Origin: REEB426 sp964551975
GTDB taxonomy: Bacteria; Actinomycetota; Actinomycetes; S36-B12
Reading direction: 5' to 3'
DNA: 18,838 nt
NCBI GenBank assembly: GCA_964551975.1
Contig: CAZKFI010000044.1
Coordinates: 1 to 18,838, forward strand
The notes below the pieces were generated by a model, which saw only the letters and a list, made by a program, of their open reading frames with translations, searched no databases and was not told the DNA's origin. The position numbers were made by a program, and so were the translations under genes. This document shows positions 15,389-18,838 of the stretch, one piece after another. Each line of letters opens with the position of its first letter. Position 1 is the first letter of the stretch.

Positions 15389-15805
15389 GTGCCCAGCGAC
15401 CCTCAGATGCGAGCAGGAGATGCCGACCGTGATGGGGTGATGAGCGTCCTGAGTGATGCTTATGCGGCCGGCAGACTGACTCACGAGGAATTCGAAACAC
15501 GCCTGGAGCAGGCGCAGCGAGCGAAGACCTACGGTGAGCTTTCACTGTTGACGGCAGACATTCCTGTTCCGCGCTCATCGGCAGCGGAGGCCACTTCTCA
15601 TGGCGCCGCCTCAGTGCCCGAGGATACGCAGAACTTGCGCAAGGGCTGGCTGGCCTGGGCGGGAGTCAGTGGATTGGTCAACGTCATCTGGCTAGCCAGC
15701 TGGATCGCCGCGGGTACTGGCCCCACCTACTACTGGCCTATCTGGGTGATGGGTCCGTGGGGAGTGGCGATGCTGATTGGCACACTGAGAAAGCGGCAGG
15801 GCTAG
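15389..15805 (+). CDS. DUF1707 (SHOCT-like) domain membrane protein with two TM helices
   Basis: A 138-residue protein. The N-terminal DUF1707 domain (about 7-57) has the signature MRAGDADRDGVMSVL, AAGRLTHEEFETRLE and RAKTYGELSLLTADIP. A polar linker follows, then a two-helix membrane hairpin (about 92-112 and 118-132) with the WPIWVMGPWG turn typical of 2TM domains attached to DUF1707. The function of this actinobacterial family is not established. GTG 15389 is supported by the leaderless promoter arrangement; ATG 15407 would still include the whole domain. It is convergent with the HpsN-like gene, and their stop codons share a CTAG palindrome. Confidence 0.88.
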   Translation: MPSDPQMRAGDADRDGVMSVLSDAYAAGRLTHEEFETRLEQAQRAKTYGELSLLTADIPVPRSSAAEATSHGAASVPEDTQNLRKGWLAWAGVSGLVNVIWLASWIAAGTGPTYYWPIWVMGPWGVAMLIGTLRKRQG

Positions 15806-17118
15806 CCCCCCTGAGGTAGGCGCAGACGTGCGGTCAAAGCGTGACCGAACATGAACTCTGCGTCCGAGATTGCTGCGGTGGTAGGGGCTACCGCCTTACT
15901 CCCCTCTTCGGTTACGCGCTGGTAGGTGACGGTCTTGAGGAACTTGCCCACCCACAATCCCCCGGTATAGCGAGCGGCGCGGCGCGTCGGCAAGACGTGG
16001 TTTGTCCCGATCGACTTATCGGAGTAGGCAACCGTGGACTGCGGTCCGAGGAACAGTGAGCCATAGTTGCTGAGATTGTCGTGATACCACTGCGTGTTTG
16101 TTGTCTGGACCTCAAGATGTTCCGGTGCGAAAGCGTCACTGAAGGAGACCACCTCGGCGTCATCGGGGCAGACCACGATTGACCCATAGTCCCGCCAGGC
16201 CGCCCCGGCGACATCCTTGGTCGGCCACTCACCGCTCAGCCAGCGCTGAACCTCCTCCAGCACTGCCTGGCCCAGCGCACGTGAGGTGGTGATGAGCACA
16301 GCAGGGCTGGTTACACCGTGCTCTGCCTGACCCAACAGATCAGCTGCGATCAGACACGGGTCGGCACTGTCGTCAGCAATGATGGCGATCTCAGTTGGTC
16401 CGGCCAACAGGTCAATACCAACCCGGCCGAACAGTTGGCGCTTAGCTTCCGAGACGTAGGCGTTACCGGCTCCAACGATCATGTCCACCGGCGCTACGTC
16501 TTCGATCCCGAAAGCCAGGGCGGCAAGTCCTTGGACCCCACCGAGGCAGAGCACCTGGTCCGCCTGACAAAGGCCCATGGTGAAAAGTTGCGGTGGGTGC
16601 ATACCAGTGGCATCACGCGGGGGAGCCATAGCCACCACCTGCCTGACGCCGGCCACCTTGGGCGTGACGATGGTCATGATGGACGAGGCGATGAGCGGGT
16701 ACACCCCTCCGGGAGAGTACGAACCGACCGAGCCAACCGGGATATGACGGTGTCCGAGCACGACGCCCGGCTGAGTTTCACTCTCGAGGTCAAGGAGGGT
16801 CTGCCGTTGCAGGAGGGCGAAGTGTTCGATCCGGGTACGCGCCTCGGCGATATGCCAACGCAGTTCCTCGTCTACCTGCGCCGGGTTCTCCAGGGTCTGG
16901 GCGATCTCGTNNNNNNNNNNCTGGAAAGCCGCTGCAGCAACCTGATCTGCAGTCAGAGTGAACTGAGGTGGGTTCCAGTCATCAAACTCCTGGGAGTAGC
17001 GACGAACCGCGGTGATGCCATCGCGTTCGACGTCAAGGAGCACTCGGCTTACGGTGGCTTGGATCTCCTGGGATCGCTCCGGAGTCTGTTCCATACCCCG
17101 CTTGAGGAACTCAGCCAT
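15802..17118 (-). CDS. Histidinol-dehydrogenase family enzyme, HpsN-like (probable sulfopropanediol 3-dehydrogenase)
   Basis: A 438-codon frame including four undefined codons at the scaffold gap. Family hallmarks are all present: the GNAYVSEAKRQLFG and DLLAGPTEIAIIAD core, zinc ligands in GQAEHG and in the Asp before IGTNHVLPT, the catalytic Glu-His in FAPEHLEV and a C-terminal His in FGHAL. Features that set it apart from true HisD are the opening EFLKRG, AWRDYGSIVVC, YGSLFLG and RYTGGLWVGKFLKTVTYQ, which I recall from HpsN. HpsN oxidises (R)-2,3-dihydroxypropane-1-sulfonate to sulfolactate with two NAD+. There are no his genes beside it, which also argues against HisD. No sulfonate importer or sulfolactate gene is in view, so the substrate stays tentative. 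The start is at ATG 17118. Confidence 0.8.
   Translation of the reverse strand: MAEFLKRGMEQTPERSQEIQATVSRVLLDVERDGITAVRRYSQEFDDWNPPQFTLTADQVAAAAFQXXXXEIAQTLENPAQVDEELRWHIAEARTRIEHFALLQRQTLLDLESETQPGVVLGHRHIPVGSVGSYSPGGVYPLIASSIMTIVTPKVAGVRQVVAMAPPRDATGMHPPQLFTMGLCQADQVLCLGGVQGLAALAFGIEDVAPVDMIVGAGNAYVSEAKRQLFGRVGIDLLAGPTEIAIIADDSADPCLIAADLLGQAEHGVTSPAVLITTSRALGQAVLEEVQRWLSGEWPTKDVAGAAWRDYGSIVVCPDDAEVVSFSDAFAPEHLEVQTTNTQWYHDNLSNYGSLFLGPQSTVAYSDKSIGTNHVLPTRRAARYTGGLWVGKFLKTVTYQRVTEEGSKAVAPTTAAISDAEFMFGHALTARLRLPQGG
16911..16920. other. Scaffold gap (10 N) inside the HpsN-like gene
   Basis: The frame is the same on both sides with the Ns counted, so the true missing length should be 1 modulo 3 if the gene is intact. 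Unlike the other gap, the flanks share no overlap. It falls at about residue 67, before the first core motifs. Confidence 0.9.
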
Positions 17119-17244
17119 ACCTCATCGTTGCAGGAATCGTCATCGTCAACCTAGACATTGCTGTCATGGAAGTGACCTCTGATACGTCCGAAAACCCCTG
17201 GGTCTCCGGTTTCAGAATTTCCTTCACGAATTCCTGACAAACGG

Positions 17245-17273
17245 TTGTATCGGCTCTGGTGATCGCGTAGACA
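17245..17273 (+). promoter_or_regulatory. Possible promoter of the structured RNA region
   Basis: TTGTAT and TAGACA separated by exactly 17 bases, predicting a transcription start near 17280. Each hexamer matches consensus only in part, so support comes mainly from spacing and from the structured region that begins right after it. Confidence 0.4.
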
Positions 17274-17279
17274 TTGACT

Positions 17280-17518
17280 ACCAAGCCGCGAGGCGAGGGT
17301 CGGGAAACGAAGCGACAGTGATCCAGGGAGGATCTGGAAAGCCCCGGTGCTGAGGGGTGCTGCGCAGTTCGAACCGAGGAAGGCATGGCGCACCGGCCAC
17401 GCGCAACGCGCGAGGTGGCGTTACCGCGACAGCAACGTGGGACCGCCGCGGGAAACCGAGTGGGAGCGCGCCGACCGAAGGCAAGGCCCCTCAAAGGGAA
17501 GCTTTGAGGGGCCTTGCC
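17280..17518 (+). ncRNA. Candidate structured RNA (about 240 nt), family unknown, possibly T-box-like leader
   Basis: About 600 bases (17119-17714) lack a convincing gene, and frames here read as shuffled composition. From 17280 on, complementary segments follow one another: TCCAG/CTGGA around GGAGGAT; CCCC/GGGG around GGTGCTGA, or alternatively CCGGTGC (17344) with GCACCGG (17390); GCCAC-GCGC/GCGC-GTGGC; and CGTT/AACG. Next comes TGGGACC (17438-17444), which fits the T-box core TGGNACC, and then a 17-bp hairpin. Order and size are compatible with a T-box riboswitch reading tRNA, and the G in the UGGN bulge would favour a C73 tRNA such as tRNA-His. However, I could not assign a specifier loop or an antiterminator. 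Other regulatory or stand-alone RNAs are equally possible. The downstream gene encodes the small membrane protein. Confidence 0.4.
17480..17518. terminator. Strong 17-bp hairpin, probable (bidirectional) terminator
   Basis: GGCAAGGCCCCTCAAAG pairs perfectly with CTTTGAGGGGCCTTGCC around the loop GGAAG. Neither side has a T-run (CATTGTGG on the plus strand, TTCGGTC on the minus strand), which is not unusual in actinobacteria. It would end or attenuate the RNA in front of it on the plus strand. Confidence 0.65.
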
Positions 17519-17714
17519 CATTGTGGGACTCTGCGAGGATTCCGTTGCAGCGACGCGCCGGAGGATCTGGCGCGGGTCACGTTCGCCCGAATGAGCGTGC
17601 GCTATGGCTCAGTACTGTGGGCACTATGTTGCCGCTGCAGAGGATGGCCAAGCTGGACACTGTCGCTGCAACAGAGTCCGGTTTCATTGTCAGCCTCACC
17701 TTGGAAGTCCTGCC

Positions 17715-18137
17715 ATGCGAGTGATGGCCTGGGTGTCGTTGGCACTCGGTGTTACGGGCCTTCTCCTGGCACCGAGCCCGTTATTCATGGCTCTGGTCAT
17801 GCCGGAGGATTCCGGCTGGATGCAGGCCGGGTGGGCGTTCCTTTTCGTGACTGTTCCTGCTGGGCTACTGCTGTTGGGGGTCTCGGTGGTCCTCACGGTC
17901 ATCCTCGGGATACGTGGCCTGGCACAGCAGAAGTCCAGGTTGGCAAGCATCCTTGCGCTCCTGGGAGCTGTGGGCTGCGCACTGGTGAGTGCGCTCCTGC
18001 TGGTGCTGGTGATTTCCGGGCCTGCGACTGCAAGTGCCTTGCTTTTGGGACTCCTGACAACGAGCGCAATGCTGTTCGTCGTCGGCATCGTGGCTGGTTT
18101 CGTTGCCAGCCGATCCACGGCGGCCGCTACCGGCTAG
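17715..18137 (+). CDS. Small four-helix membrane protein, hypothetical
   Basis: A 140-residue protein with four predicted transmembrane segments (about 4-26, 36-62, 72-97 and 101-125) linked by short loops. The Arg/Lys-containing loop GIRGLAQQKSR lies between helices two and three. No known family was recognised; small tetraspan proteins of this kind are common in actinobacteria. ATG 17715 is preferred, with GGAAG eight bases upstream, although the frame is open further upstream to 17604 in sequence that does not look coding. It follows the candidate structured RNA by about 200 bases and could be its regulated gene. Its stop shares a CTAG with the convergent ilvD copy. Confidence 0.7.
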   Translation: MRVMAWVSLALGVTGLLLAPSPLFMALVMPEDSGWMQAGWAFLFVTVPAGLLLLGVSVVLTVILGIRGLAQQKSRLASILALLGAVGCALVSALLLVLVISGPATASALLLGLLTTSAMLFVVGIVAGFVASRSTAAATG

Positions 18138-18838
18138 TCGCAGACAGCTCCCTTGGAGGCGGACCCGACGAGCCGGGCGTACTTGGCGAGTACCCCTCGG
18201 TCATAGCGCGGTGGCAGCGGCATGAACTCCGCGCGACGACGCTGCAACTCATCGTCATCCACCAGAAGGTCCAGACTGCGGCCCGGAATATCGATGCGAA
18301 TGCGATCCCCCTCGCGAACCAAACCGATTGGTCCACCATCCACAGCCTCTGGTGCCACGTGACCCACGCACAGGCCGGTCGTTCCCCCTGAGAAACGACC
18401 ATCGGTAATGAGCAGCACATCCTTGCCAAGACCAGCACCCTTGATCGCCCCAGTGATCATGAGCATCTCGCGCATCCCCGGCCCACCCTTTGGCCCTTCG
18501 TAACGGATGACGACCACATCACCTGCGTTGATTGTGCCGTCTTCCAAGGCGGCCATGGCGGTCTGTTCCCGCTCGAAGACACGTGCCCGACCTTCAAAGG
18601 TCGTAACGGGGATGCCAGCGTTCTTCACCACGGCACCATCGGGTGCTAGGGATCCACCCAGAATGGTGATGCCGCCGGTGGTCGCGAGAGGTTGCTGAGA
18701 GGCGCGCAGGATGTCACCGTCAGGGTCCGGCGGATCAAGTGCAGCCAGATTCTCAGCCACTGTCTTACCTGTCACCGTCAGGCAGTCACCATTCAAGAGA
18801 TTCGCATCCAGCAGAGCACGCATGACTACCGGTACGCC
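18134..18838 (-). CDS. ilvD: Second dihydroxy-acid dehydratase (C-terminal part, runs off the right edge)
   Basis: The last 234 residues of an IlvD/Edd family protein; the start lies beyond the window. It aligns without gaps to the end of the ilvD at 3387-5111, with about 46 differences by eye, near 80% identity. Both contain the GPKGGPGMREMLMITGAI and DGRFSGGTTGLCVGHVAPEA motifs and end in KYARLVGSAS(K/Q)GAVCD. The cluster-binding cysteines are outside the window. High identity to a bona fide ilvD suggests the same dihydroxy-acid dehydratase activity, although relatives of this family also dehydrate sugar acids. It is convergent with the membrane protein gene. Confidence 0.9.
   Translation of the reverse strand, partial: GVPVVMRALLDANLLNGDCLTVTGKTVAENLAALDPPDPDGDILRASQQPLATTGGITILGGSLAPDGAVVKNAGIPVTTFEGRARVFEREQTAMAALEDGTINAGDVVVIRYEGPKGGPGMREMLMITGAIKGAGLGKDVLLITDGRFSGGTTGLCVGHVAPEAVDGGPIGLVREGDRIRIDIPGRSLDLLVDDDELQRRRAEFMPLPPRYDRGVLAKYARLVGSASKGAVCD

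Noticed and set aside
17365..17378. AGTTCGAACC resembling a tRNA T-loop
   Set aside because: Neither strand gives a paired T-stem, anticodon arm or acceptor stem around it; it is part of the palindrome GTTCGAAC.
17111..17521. Minus-strand frame upstream of the HpsN-like gene
   Set aside because: No motif, biased shadow-like composition, and it crosses the perfect terminator hairpin and other helices.
17357..18391. Plus-strand open frame of 344 codons across the structured region, membrane gene and ilvD copy
   Set aside because: It overlaps better-supported genes in other frames and reads as low-information sequence rich in Arg, Gly, Cys and Trp with no domain signature.

Overview
The window looks like a metagenome scaffold from an uncultured actinobacterium (Actinomycetota). 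The evidence is moderately high GC, frequent GTG starts, TAnnnT-type -10 boxes, several probable leaderless starts, a DUF1707 protein, and an ilvB attenuator whose leader peptide resembles the streptomycete one. Two runs of ten Ns mark scaffold joins. One of them is demonstrably an artefact: the flanking contig ends overlap by six bases, and collapsing them restores a reading frame.

Left third (1-6220, minus strand): branched-chain amino acid biosynthesis. Read in transcription order it has ilvD, a vapB antitoxin followed by a truncated vapC, and then ilvB-ilvN-ilvC with ilvC running off the edge. ilvB is preceded by a complete attenuator: a promoter, a 12-codon leaderless peptide rich in Ile/Val/Leu codons, a leader hairpin and an intrinsic terminator with six Us. 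An HSL-type alpha/beta hydrolase lies just upstream of ilvD on the same strand.

Centre (6290-12414, plus strand): a sulfurtransferase is followed by a tight run of four genes. These are a Gfo/Idh/MocA dehydrogenase resembling D-apiose dehydrogenase (ApsD), a large protein resembling D-apionate lactonase (ApnL), a short-chain dehydrogenase, and a secreted parallel beta-helix protein. The first two would convert the branched pentose D-apiose to D-apionate. The SDR occupies the place where known pathways use other enzymes. The beta-helix protein is a candidate for acting on an apiose-bearing plant polysaccharide. This is the most interesting system in the window.

Right third (12548-18838): a SOUL haem-binding protein; convergent to it, a large lipoprotein with a possible Cys-His-Asn/Asp peptidase-like core and a long Asn-Gly repeat tail; a DUF1707 membrane protein; and a histidinol-dehydrogenase-family enzyme closest in motifs to HpsN (sulfopropanediol dehydrogenase). 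Next come a gene-free stretch that looks like a ~240-nt structured RNA with its own promoter and terminator hairpin, a four-helix membrane protein, and the C-terminal part of a second IlvD about 80% identical to the first. No tRNA, rRNA, CRISPR array or insertion sequence was recognised.
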